Below are positions 1 through 8,226 of a stretch of DNA of 39,778 bases, one piece after another. The stretch comes from an uncultured Faecalibaculum sp. (lineage in GTDB: Bacteria; Bacillota_I; Bacilli_A; Erysipelotrichales; Erysipelotrichaceae). The notes under the pieces were generated by a model. It had not been told where the DNA came from. It saw only the letters and a program-made list of their open reading frames with translations, and did no database searches. The position numbers were made by a program, and so were the translations under genes. Location: the NCBI RefSeq assembly GCF_910588395.1, contig NZ_CAJUPA010000024.1, positions 1-39,778 of the forward strand. The letters run 5' to 3'. Numbering within the stretch: position 1 is the stretch's first letter; every line of letters starts with the position of its first letter.

Positions 1-58
1 TCCTCATCCAAGTGTACAGGATGTGAGAGTCGGAACCTCACCAAAGTTTAGAGCGACC
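1..58. other. Non-Cas1 sequence abutting cas1; possible insertion-element end
   Basis: No frame of bases 1-58 continues the Cas1e N-terminal domain, although recognisable Cas1 resumes at about 60. The segment ends with AAAGTTTAG (43-51) and AGCGACC (52-58). Read inward from cas1 this is GGTCGCT followed by CTAAACTTT. The right edge of the window carries GGTCGCT (39746-39752) and CTAAAGTTT (39761-39769) in the opposite orientation. This is what two ends of one mobile element would look like, with the element itself outside the window. It is an inference from short matches only. Confidence 0.3.
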
Positions 59-101
59 AAAATATTACGCGGGAGGTCGACCGCTTTCAGCAAATTCTGC
101 A

Positions 102-752
102 TTGCTTCAAAAGCAAGCTAAACTGGTCAGTAATCAGAAACTGCATCTTCAGGTTGTTAGAAAAATGTATTCCATGAGATTCCCTGGAGAAGATGTCAGT
201 AGATTGACGCTTCAGCAATTACGGGGAAAGGAAGGCAGTCGAGTTAGGGCGCTGTATAAAAAGTTGTCAGATGAATGGCATGTGCCTTGGAATGGTCGAA
301 ACTATAAACCGGACGATTTCGATGGTTCTGATGATGTGAATAAAGCATTATCGGTTGCGAATACCTGTTTATATGGGTTGACGCACTCTGTTATTGCAGC
401 ATTGGGACTGGCAACTGGGCTGGGGTTCATTCATGTTGGGTTGGAAAAGTCTTTCGTTTATGATGTTGCAGATTTATATAAAGCTGAATATACGATTCCA
501 TTAGCATTTAAGCTTGCTGGTGAACATACACCCAACATAGCTTTGGAGACCCGAAAACGCATGAGAGATGTGTTTTATGAATCGCATCTGATTGAGCGGA
601 TTGTCAAAGATCTTCAATGGTTATTATCGGATGAGGATGTTGTTCTCTCAGACGAAGATGCGTCTCTATGCTTGTGGGATGGTATTCGTGGATCGACAAC
701 AGCTGGTACGCAATACTTCTCTAAAACCATTAGTAAGGATGACAATGTATGA
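102..752 (+). CDS. cas1: CRISPR-associated integrase Cas1, type I-E (5' part missing)
   Basis: Cas1 is the metal-dependent integrase subunit of the Cas1-Cas2 complex that inserts new spacers at the leader end of the array. The readable part corresponds to the helical catalytic domain of Cas1e. The family motifs RFPGEDVS, QLRGKEGSRVR and FVYDVADLYKAE are visible. Numbered from the TTG at 102, the metal ligands expected from E. coli Cas1 are present: E44, H111, D121 and D124. Homology runs further upstream in the same frame to about position 60 (KYYAGGRPLS, a Cas1e landmark). Before that the match ends abruptly and there is an in-frame TGA at 24-26. The N-terminal beta domain, about 85-90 residues, is therefore absent here in this frame. 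The TTG is only a formal start. The stop overlaps the cas2 start (ATGA). Base composition is AT-richer than the housekeeping genes of the window. The gene may be disrupted (see findings) or simply cut by the window edge. Confidence 0.88.
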   Translation: MLQKQAKLVSNQKLHLQVVRKMYSMRFPGEDVSRLTLQQLRGKEGSRVRALYKKLSDEWHVPWNGRNYKPDDFDGSDDVNKALSVANTCLYGLTHSVIAALGLATGLGFIHVGLEKSFVYDVADLYKAEYTIPLAFKLAGEHTPNIALETRKRMRDVFYESHLIERIVKDLQWLLSDEDVVLSDEDASLCLWDGIRGSTTAGTQYFSKTISKDDNV

Positions 753-1633
753 TTGTCATAGCCCTGTCAATCTGCACCCCTGCTTTAAAAGGTGACTTGA
801 CTAAATGGCTTTTTGAAATTGCGCCTGGTGTCTATGTTGGGGACGTGTCTGCGAGAGTCAGAGATCGGCTTTGGGAAAGAATCGAGAATTCTATCGGCTC
901 CGGACGGGCTTGTATGGTTTATGGCGTACGCAGTGAAACTCACTTTGCGTTGCGAACTCTTGGCGATACCTGGGATCCTGTTGATTTTGATGGTATAACA
1001 CTGATGCGTCATCCTCGTAGGATAAATTATAGGGATGCAACAAGTCCAAAAAGTAAACCTGTAAAGAGGATTGCGAAGGCTAAACATCAGAATTTGGGAC
1101 GAAAGAAGAAGATTCCTGATGATTATGTAGTGATTGATTTAGAGACCACGGGACTAGATCCGGAAACGGATCAAATCATCGAAATTGCCATGGTCAGAGT
1201 CAAGCAAAATACGATCTCCGAACAACTGCGGATACTGGTGAAAATAGTTGGGAGACTTCCTGGGTTTATTGTTAAATTGACTGGAATTACTGACAGACAA
1301 TTAAATGATGAAGGAATCCCTCCTGAAGAGGCACTGAAAGAAACGATCCAGTTTATTGGCTCGAATCCAGTCGTAGGACACAATGTAGGTTTTGATTTGA
1401 GCTTTCTGCAAAACTTGTCCCGCAACACGGAAATACAGTTACCAAAATTAACAACTGTTGATACTCTTAAGCTGGCACGGGAACGAATAAGAGGGATCCC
1501 AAATTATCGGCTGAATACTCTGATTGATTATTTAGGACTGTCGTCTCATCCTTCCCACGAAGGAATAGAGGACTGCCTGGCTGTGCATGGTTTACTATGC
1601 GAGTTAAAGAAAATCAGGCAGAATGAGAGATGA
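749..1633 (+). CDS. cas2: Cas2e fused to a DnaQ-like DEDDh exonuclease
   Basis: Residues 1 to about 90 are a Cas2e domain (MIVIALSICTPALKGDLTKW at the start, then GVYVGDVSARVRDRLWERI and WDPVDFDGITL). A basic linker (about 98-122) leads to a DnaQ/DEDDh 3'-5' exonuclease domain (about 125-290). The exonuclease residues are visible: D130 and E132 in VVIDLETTGLD, D216 in GHNVGFDLSFL, H270 and D275 in HEGIED. Cas2 is the non-catalytic scaffold of the Cas1-Cas2 integrase. In the known Cas2-DnaQ fusion of the Streptococcus thermophilus type I-E system the exonuclease trims prespacer 3' ends. The ATG overlaps the cas1 stop by 3 nt (ATGA), so the two are probably translationally coupled. It is the last cas gene before the array. 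The interference genes (cas3, cascade) should lie upstream, outside the window. Confidence 0.93.
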   Translation: MIVIALSICTPALKGDLTKWLFEIAPGVYVGDVSARVRDRLWERIENSIGSGRACMVYGVRSETHFALRTLGDTWDPVDFDGITLMRHPRRINYRDATSPKSKPVKRIAKAKHQNLGRKKKIPDDYVVIDLETTGLDPETDQIIEIAMVRVKQNTISEQLRILVKIVGRLPGFIVKLTGITDRQLNDEGIPPEEALKETIQFIGSNPVVGHNVGFDLSFLQNLSRNTEIQLPKLTTVDTLKLARERIRGIPNYRLNTLIDYLGLSSHPSHEGIEDCLAVHGLLCELKKIRQNER

Positions 1634-1662
1634 AAGTCCTTTATATAAAGGGGTTATTTAGC
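1634..1662 (+). promoter_or_regulatory. Very short CRISPR leader
   Basis: Only 29 nt separate the cas2 stop from the first repeat. They are AT-rich and contain TTATATAAAG, a plausible -10-like element. Since type I-E leaders are normally longer, the functional leader probably extends into the 3' end of cas2. No clear -35 was found. Confidence 0.5.
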
Positions 1663-4469
1663 CATGTCCCCGCGTATGCGGGGGTGATCCGAAATGCCTC
1701 CATTAGCAACTGTCCATCTTTTTCATGTCCCCGCGTATGCGGGGGTGATCCTGGATGATGTCGCACCTGCGCTGCTGAAAAATACATGTCCCCGCGTATG
1801 CGGGGGTGATCCCAGTCTGTATCCAATTGGCTCAATGAACGTCAACATGTCCCCGCGTATGCGGGGGTGATCCGCAGTCGGGTCTCTTTATCTATCAGCC
1901 GACCCCCATGTCCCCGCGTATGCGGGGGTGATCCCAACGGACTTTGTAGCTTTGTAGCACCTATGTGCATGTCCCCGCGTATGCGGGGGTGATCCGGATA
2001 ACCCTGAGAAAGCGCAGTATGATGAACGCATGTCCCCGCGTATGCGGGGGTGATCCTGACCAGGACGATAACAACGCAGAACTGGCAAACATGTCCCCGC
2101 GTATGCGGGGGTGATCCCATTCTGCTTCGGCGGCGCAGCCATCCGGACCGCATGTCCCCGCGTATGCGGGGGTGATCCGATACTGCCGCTGCAGCTGCTC
2201 CCGGCTCACGACATGTCCCCGCGTATGCGGGGGTGATCCGTTTCCCCAGGCTCTGGCTTACACCCTGCTTGACATGTCCCCGCGTATGCGGGGGTGATCC
2301 TGCCCGGATATACCGACAGGGTCAGAAAGAGAACATGTCCCCGCGTATGCGGGGGTGATCCCCAACGGTTTGTCTGGGTTATTCGGGTTCTTCCCATGTC
2401 CCCGCGTATGCGGGGGTGATCCCATTCTGGCGCGAAGACTTTCCGGATTGTGTACCATGTCCCCGCGTATGCGGGGGTGATCCTCGGATAAGCCTCTTCG
2501 AAGGCCCGGAGTTTCACATGTCCCCGCGTATGCGGGGGTGATCCCCAATTATTCTTAATGAAAAGGAACTCAGTTCCCATGTCCCCGCGTATGCGGGGGT
2601 GATCCTAGACAAACGAAACAGTCGATGAAGATTAAAGACATGTCCCCGCGTATGCGGGGGTGATCCTTGACTTCGATGTAATCATATGAGCGGATGGCCC
2701 ATGTCCCCGCGTATGCGGGGGTGATCCTCTGGGTGCAGCGGGTCCACCCAGGAAAAACTGACATGTCCCCGCGTATGCGGGGGTGATCCTACCAACATTT
2801 TCGTTTGTATGCAAGCAGGAACCATGTCCCCGCGTATGCGGGGGTGATCCTCGCCCTGTCCCGGTACTCTTGCGCCAACCGGGCATGTCCCCGCGTATGC
2901 GGGGGTGATCCTAAAAATGTTGCCAATAGCAATGAAAAGATTGGCATGTCCCCGCGTATGCGGGGGTGATCCCGGACTTTTCTGCTGGAGCCATCAGCCA
3001 AAGATCATGTCCCCGCGTATGCGGGGGTGATCCTTACTTCGCCATCTGCTGGAATACTCCAGTACACATGTCCCCGCGTATGCGGGGGTGATCCTGTTAT
3101 TGACGCTGCTCTGTCTTATGCCGGTATCATGTCCCCGCGTATGCGGGGGTGATCCCTTTGGCTATATTCCACAAAAACAGGTAGAGGACATGTCCCCGCG
3201 TATGCGGGGGTGATCCTGACCAGAAGACTGGAACCCCAGGACAGGGTTGCATGTCCCCGCGTATGCAGGGGTGATCCCTATGGTGCAGACCTCATTGATC
3301 TGCACCATGACATGTCCCCGCGTATGCGGGGGTGATCCTAGTTGGCCTCAGCGACATCAGGAACATGAAAGCATGTCCCCGCGTATGCGGGGGTGATCCC
3401 CCGGGGCGTTTTTTAATAATTGTGTCTGATAACATGTCCCCGCGTATGCGGGGGTGATCCCCTTCTGGCGTGAAGACTTTCCGGATTGTGTACCATGTCC
3501 CCGCGTATGCGGGGGTGATCCCCCCTACAGCCCGGATGAAACGCTGGCGCTGGACATGTCCCCGCGTATGCGGGGGTGATCCTCCCAGCATCGACTTTCT
3601 TGCACAGTTCTTTGACATGTCCCCGCGTATGCGGGGGTGATCCCAACGCAATAAAATCAATGAAGAATGGATTAAGCATGTCCCCGCGTATGCGGGGGTG
3701 ATCCTTGACTTGCGGTTCATATTTTGTGTCCAACCGGCATGTCCCCGCGTATGCGGGGGTGATCCGGGTCGCCCCCGGTTCAACCGGGCCACAGGGCACA
3801 TGTCCCCGCGTATGCGGGGGTGATCCTCAAGAATGACCGGATTTCTTTTGCCCAGTCCGCATGTCCCCGCGTATGCGGGGGTGATCCGTGTCGCCATCCG
3901 CAGCGGCCCATTCATCAGCCCATGTCCCCGCGTATGCGGGGGTGATCCCCCAATGACAAAGACAATGCCCGAAAGGGCGAGCATGTCCCCGCGTATGCGG
4001 GGGTGATCCGTCGGCAAGCATAAAAAAAGGCAAAGGCTTTTACATGTCCCCGCGTATGCGGGGGTGATCCCGATTTCATCCAGAAAACGCTGGATAAGGT
4101 GAACATGTCCCCGCGTATGCGGGGGTGATCCTCTGATTAGCGTCTACCGGGAGGACTGAATAGTCATGTCCCCGCGTATGCGGGGGTGATCCTCAACCCT
4201 CTTTGCGAATCATCTGCCTCAAACGCATGTCCCCGCGTATGCGGGGGTGATCCTACTAGGCCAGCAGATTGTCGCCGGCTCAGTCTCATGTCCCCGCGTA
4301 TGCGGGGGTGATCCCGTTGGGGACTCATGGTGTGCCGCGGTTGCGTGCATGTCCCCGCGTATGCGGGGGTGATCCCGGTACTTCAGAAGTGAAATACACA
4401 GGCGTCAACATGTCCCCGCGTATGCGGGGGTGATCCATGTATCTTTTGACAACATTTACGGCATAATCT

Positions 4470-4680
4470 CATGTCCCCGCGTATGCGGGGGTGATCCTGT
4501 TATATGGTCGAGCGCTGGCTGAATTAAAGACATGTCCCCGCGTATGCGGGGGTGATCCTGGTCTGGAATGGGACGGAGTAGAGCGCGTGGACATGTCCCC
4601 GCGTATGCGGGGGTGATCCCCATTTCATGTCATTCAAGAAAAGTTTAATCCACATGTCCCCGCGTATGCGGGGGTGATCC
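4470..4680 (+). repeat. Three-spacer CRISPR block, copy 1 (spacers 47-49)
   Basis: Spacers at 4498-4530, 4559-4591 and 4620-4652 with their flanking repeats are identical, base for base and in the same order, to the block at 5568-5778. The offset is 1098 bp, exactly 18 repeat units. Confidence 0.97.
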
Positions 4681-5567
4681 GCACTTCTGTGGTCATAAGG
4701 CTAGAAATGAGACCATGTCCCCGCGTATGCGGGGGTGATCCTGACAGACAGAGAAGCCAGATATTACTGCCGTCCATGTCCCCGCGTATGCGGGGGTGAT
4801 CCGGAGACCATCGTCATCAACGAGTCGGGGCTGTACATGTCCCCGCGTATGCGGGGGTGATCCCGGAACAGTCGAACAGTAATGACATAACAATACCATG
4901 TCCCCGCGTATGCGGGGGTGATCCTATGGCCTACAGCTACTGGGGAGTTGGAGATAACATGTCCCCGCGTATGCGGGGGTGATCCGTTTCGACAGACCGA
5001 AGGTTCTGAAAGGAGGACCATGTCCCCGCGTATGCGGGGGTGATCCTCAAAGTGGTTTGGAGAAGACAATTTAATTGGGCATGTCCCCGCGTATGCGGGG
5101 GTGATCCTGTGGACACGCTGCCGGAAGCGGAAAAAACGGACATGTCCCCGCGTATGCGGGGGTGATCCTCACGCAATCTGTGGCTGTTGACCATCCCGGA
5201 GCATGTCCCCGCGTATGCGGGGGTGATCCGGTAGCAGGAGTGAAACTGGAAACAGAAGATTACATGTCCCCGCGTATGCGGGGGTGATCCGTAGGTTTGC
5301 AAGCGATTCAGGGGTGTAATCCTCATGTCCCCGCGTATGCGGGGGTGATCCCATGGTCCGAAGGTACTTAATCATTATCCGATACATGTCCCCGCGTATG
5401 CGGGGGTGATCCTATCCCGGGCGCCGATTTCTGAATCAAGGTAAGCATGTCCCCGCGTATGCGGGGGTGATCCCTTCAACTCCACCGGTTGCACCAGACG
5501 GCAGGGCATGTCCCCGCGTATGCGGGGGTGATCCGGAACTGGCGGAAGTGAACCAGCTTCCGACTTA

Positions 5568-5778
5568 CATGTCCCCGCGTATGCGGGGGTGATCCTGTTA
5601 TATGGTCGAGCGCTGGCTGAATTAAAGACATGTCCCCGCGTATGCGGGGGTGATCCTGGTCTGGAATGGGACGGAGTAGAGCGCGTGGACATGTCCCCGC
5701 GTATGCGGGGGTGATCCCCATTTCATGTCATTCAAGAAAAGTTTAATCCACATGTCCCCGCGTATGCGGGGGTGATCC
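5568..5778 (+). repeat. Three-spacer CRISPR block, copy 2 (spacers 65-67)
   Basis: Second copy of the block at 4470-4680, carrying spacers at 5596-5628, 5657-5689 and 5718-5750. Fifteen different spacers lie between the two copies, so this is a displaced rather than a simple adjacent duplication. Confidence 0.97.
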
Positions 5779-6147
5779 TTCTGCATTGCAGCAATCGCTC
5801 CAGCAGCGGCACATGTCCCCGCGTATGCGGGGGTGATCCTGCACCCCGGCGTCCTTTATCGGTGCCGTCATGCATGTCCCCGCGTATGCGGGGGTGATCC
5901 TCCTTTTCTTTTGCATGCGGCTTCAAGCAGATACATGTCCCCGCGTATGCGGGGGTGATCCTGAGGTGGACTATTTCAGTGACTCCTACCTGTGCCTGTC
6001 CCCGCATCAGCGGGGTTTCACATTATGTCCTCACTCTGTCTATATAGCCTCCGTCCATCAATTGCGCCTCTCGCCCCTATCTCTCTCATCCAAAACAGCC
6101 GCCAGAGGACACAATCCCTGACGGCCTTTTCGCTTGCATTATCCCGG

Positions 6148-6825
6148 TTATCCCAGCGTACTCCTCGTCCAGTTCACCGGCTCAACACCGTGCGCCTCCA
6201 GAAACTCATTCGCCTTCCGGAAATGCCCGTTCCCGAAAAACCCCCGGTTCGCCGACAACGGACTCGGATGCGGGGATTCCAGCACCAGATGATTCGGATT
6301 GTGAATCCGCTCCTTCTTCTGCCGCGCCTTGCTCCCCCACAACAAATACACAATCGGCTGCTCCTGCTTCTCCAGCTCATCGATCACCGCATCCGTAAAC
6401 TGCTGCCAGCCCAGCTTCTCATGGGACAGCGGTTTGCCATCCTCCACCGTCAGGATCGGGTTCAGAAGCAGTACCCCATCCCGGGCCCAGTCCTCCAGAT
6501 TTCCATCCCGGGAAAAGGGGACCTGGTACTCGTTTTCCAGTTCTTTGTACATATTCCGTAAAGAAGGCGGGATCCGCACACCGTGATTTACCGAAAACGC
6601 CATCCCATGCGCCTGTCCCTCGCCATGATACGGGTCCTGACCCAGAATCACCACTTTCACGTTCTCCTTCGGTGTCTTCTTCAAAGCCTCGAAAATCTGC
6701 CCCTTCGGGGGATAGATCTTCTTTGTTTTGTACTCCCGGGCCAGAGCCCAGTCCAGATTGTTCAGATAATCCTTTTCTTTCTCGCGCTGGATCAGTTCAT
6801 CCCAGCTGTTGTCTGTGATTGCCAT
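6148..6825 (-). CDS. ung: Uracil-DNA glycosylase, family 1
   Basis: The enzyme removes uracil from DNA to start base-excision repair. At 225 residues it is of normal family-1 length. The water-activating loop is GQDPYH (residues 62-67, catalytic D64), and the DNA-intercalation loop HPSPLS has its conserved histidine at H186. LLWGSKAR and a motif resembling the uracil-binding pocket (LLLNPILTVEDG) lie between them. It is divergent from folC with only 34 bp between the two ATGs. There is no Shine-Dalgarno. On the minus strand a TATAAT (6832-6837) lies exactly 6 nt before ATG, so the mRNA is probably leaderless. Confidence 0.97.
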   Translation of the reverse strand: MAITDNSWDELIQREKEKDYLNNLDWALAREYKTKKIYPPKGQIFEALKKTPKENVKVVILGQDPYHGEGQAHGMAFSVNHGVRIPPSLRNMYKELENEYQVPFSRDGNLEDWARDGVLLLNPILTVEDGKPLSHEKLGWQQFTDAVIDELEKQEQPIVYLLWGSKARQKKERIHNPNHLVLESPHPSPLSANRGFFGNGHFRKANEFLEAHGVEPVNWTRSTLG

Positions 6826-6859
6826 GGTTCTATTATAAGTGGCTGACTATAATGAAAGA
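6826..6859. promoter_or_regulatory. Divergent ung/folC promoter region, both leaderless
   Basis: Two TATAAT hexamers face opposite ways: plus strand 6848-6853, 6 nt before the folC ATG, and minus strand 6832-6837, 6 nt before the ung ATG. Transcription starting about 7 nt after each hexamer would begin at the A of each ATG. Neither gene has a convincing Shine-Dalgarno, and -35 elements are weak. Confidence 0.6.
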
Positions 6860-7984
6860 ATGACACTGGAAGAAAAAATCGCATCTCTGGAAACCCGCAC
6901 CGGCTCCAATCGACCGCCCCGGGAATTCCGCCAGCTCATACAGGAATACATTCCCCACACTCTGAAGATTCCGGCCATCCAGGTGGCGGGAACCAACGGG
7001 AAAGGCAGCACCGTCACCTGGCTCTCCCTTCTCGCAGACTGTCCGGTCATCGGCGTTTTCACCTCTCCCCACATGTTCAGTCACTTTGAACGCATTCAGA
7101 TCAATCACCAGCCCATTCCTGCACAGGACTGGGAGCGGCTGTATGATACCTGGCTCACGCTGTTTGAACAGCATCAGTTCACCATGTTTGAAGCCGATCT
7201 CTGGATGGCGCTGATCTGGTTTGCGGAAAATGACGCGGATCTGCTGCTGATGGAAGTGGGGCTGGGGGGAGGCCGGGATGCCACCACTGCGCTGGACTAC
7301 CTGGCCACAGGCATCACCAACATCGGCAGAGATCACATGCAGCTGCTGGGAGATACCCTGGAGGATGTGGCCCGGGCCAAAGCCGGGGTGTTCAAACGCA
7401 ATGTCCCGGCAGCCACCTGTGAAGAGAATCCGGTCATTCTCCAATTGCTGAAAGAGGAAGCCCGCAAAGCCGGTACCGCCCTGGTTGTTTCCCCGCCTGT
7501 TGAACTGCCGGACTCGTTTCCCCTCTACCAGGAAAGCAACCTGGGCCTTGCACTTGCACTGCTGAATCTGGCGCAAATCAGATCACTTCCCATAAAACAG
7601 GCTGAACAGTCGTTTTTCTGGCCGGGACGGATGCAGATTATCCGCCGTTCTCCGCTTCAGGTGGTGGATGGCGCCCACAATCCCGAAGGAATCGAAGCGC
7701 TGTGTCAGTCCATGCCGGCGGTGGACAGGATCTGTTTCTCTGTGCTGGCTGACAAGCAGGCACCGGAGATGATCCGCAGACTGCTGGAAACCGGCAGAGA
7801 CCTTGTACTGGTCCACTTCGACTCCCAAAGACTGGCCAATCTGGAAGCACTGTCCCGTCAGTTTCATCTGCCCGTCATCACCCTGGAGCAGGCACTGGCA
7901 GAAACCGGCTCTGTGCTGTACTGCGGCTCTCTTCGCTTTGCTGCAGCGGTGCTTCAGGGCAAGCATCAGGTCCGCTTCAGCTGA
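6860..7984 (+). CDS. folC: Folylpolyglutamate synthase / dihydrofolate synthase
   Basis: FolC is a Mur-ligase-fold enzyme that adds glutamate to dihydropteroate and folates. The ATP-binding loop AGTNGKGST is near residue 43. Further family signatures are FTSPHM, MEVGLGGGRDATT, NIGRDHMQLLG and DGAHNPEGIEAL. At about 374 residues it is somewhat shorter than typical FolC (about 420-430), mostly through a compact C-terminal domain. I place the start at ATG 6860 (MTLEEK). A GTG at 6839 would extend it by 7 residues, but that codon lies upstream of the TATAAT at 6848-6853. Whether it makes dihydrofolate as well as polyglutamate cannot be told from sequence alone. Confidence 0.93.
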   Translation: MTLEEKIASLETRTGSNRPPREFRQLIQEYIPHTLKIPAIQVAGTNGKGSTVTWLSLLADCPVIGVFTSPHMFSHFERIQINHQPIPAQDWERLYDTWLTLFEQHQFTMFEADLWMALIWFAENDADLLLMEVGLGGGRDATTALDYLATGITNIGRDHMQLLGDTLEDVARAKAGVFKRNVPAATCEENPVILQLLKEEARKAGTALVVSPPVELPDSFPLYQESNLGLALALLNLAQIRSLPIKQAEQSFFWPGRMQIIRRSPLQVVDGAHNPEGIEALCQSMPAVDRICFSVLADKQAPEMIRRLLETGRDLVLVHFDSQRLANLEALSRQFHLPVITLEQALAETGSVLYCGSLRFAAAVLQGKHQVRFS

Positions 7985-8033
7985 GCCACCTGTTCCTGCT
8001 CCCTGCCGCCTCTATCCAGTCATGCCCTGCCGC

Positions 8034-8055
8034 AAAAGACCCGGCAGGGTCTTTT
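8034..8055. terminator. Bidirectional-type terminator after folC
   Basis: AAAAGACCC (8034-8042) pairs with GGGTCTTTT (8047-8055) around a GGCA loop. An alternative and mutually exclusive hairpin is possible between CCCTGCCG (8025-8032) and CGGCAGGG (8042-8049). Confidence 0.7.
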
Positions 8056-8142
8056 GTCATCGGCCTTGAAACAGCCAGGAAGCCCGGGCCACTGTCCGCA
8101 GGGGTCTGAAATACAAGAAAAACACCTGAAACATTCCTTTGA

Positions 8143-8157
8143 AACTTTCTGAAAACA
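8143..8157 (+). promoter_or_regulatory. CodY-like box upstream of ilvB
   Basis: AACTTTCTGAAAACA matches 12 of 15 positions of the CodY consensus AATTTTCWGAAAATT. It lies 3 bp upstream of the ilvB -35 element. CodY is the usual repressor of ilv operons in Bacillota when isoleucine and GTP are plentiful. No codY gene is in the window. Confidence 0.5.
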
Positions 8158-8160
8158 CAT

Positions 8161-8189
8161 TTGGTCAATCCTTTCATTTGGTGTAGAAT
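8161..8189 (+). promoter_or_regulatory. Promoter of the ilv operon
   Basis: TTGGTC (8161-8166), 17-bp spacer, TAGAAT (8184-8189). This predicts a 5' end near 8196 and a short leader with a GGAAAGGAAGGG Shine-Dalgarno before ATG 8227. No T-box or leader-peptide attenuator fits in this short leader. Confidence 0.75.
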
Positions 8190-8226
8190 GAACATACATT
8201 GTCTGAAGGGAAAGGAAGGGATATGA

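Larger units (their letters stand above)
1663..6022 (+). CRISPR. Type I-E CRISPR array, 72 repeats and 71 spacers
   Basis: The 28-nt repeat begins CATGTCCCCGCG and ends GGGGGTGATCC. It holds a CCCCGC/GCGGGG stem around a GTAT loop and is of the same type as the S. thermophilus type I-E repeat, with a predicted GTGATCC-type 5' handle. Repeats start at 1663 and recur every 61 bp. The exception is one 34-nt spacer (2728-2761), which shifts later starts by one (2762, 2823 ... 5934). All other spacers are 33 nt. The copy at 3250-3277 has one G-to-A change that breaks a stem pair. The last copy (5995-6022) is strongly degenerate but keeps the CCCCGC/GCGGGG stem (loop ATCA), which marks the leader-distal end. 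cas2 and the leader are on the left, so transcription is to the right. Spacers 47-49 recur as spacers 65-67, leaving 68 distinct spacers. Confidence 0.98.

Noticed and set aside
1641..6007. Many minus-strand open frames in the array with repeating peptides such as GSPPHTRGH and ITPAYAGT
   Set aside because: They are translations of the CRISPR repeats and spacers; the 61-bp period is not a multiple of three, so the peptides cycle through frames.
8188..8226. A 12-codon open frame directly before ilvB that might be a leader peptide
   Set aside because: Its ATG overlaps the -10 of the promoter, so it would not be in the transcript, and it has no run of Ile, Val or Leu codons.
8056..8226. T-box riboswitch ahead of the ilv operon
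   Set aside because: No T-box sequence or antiterminator is visible, and the promoter leaves only about 30 nt of leader.
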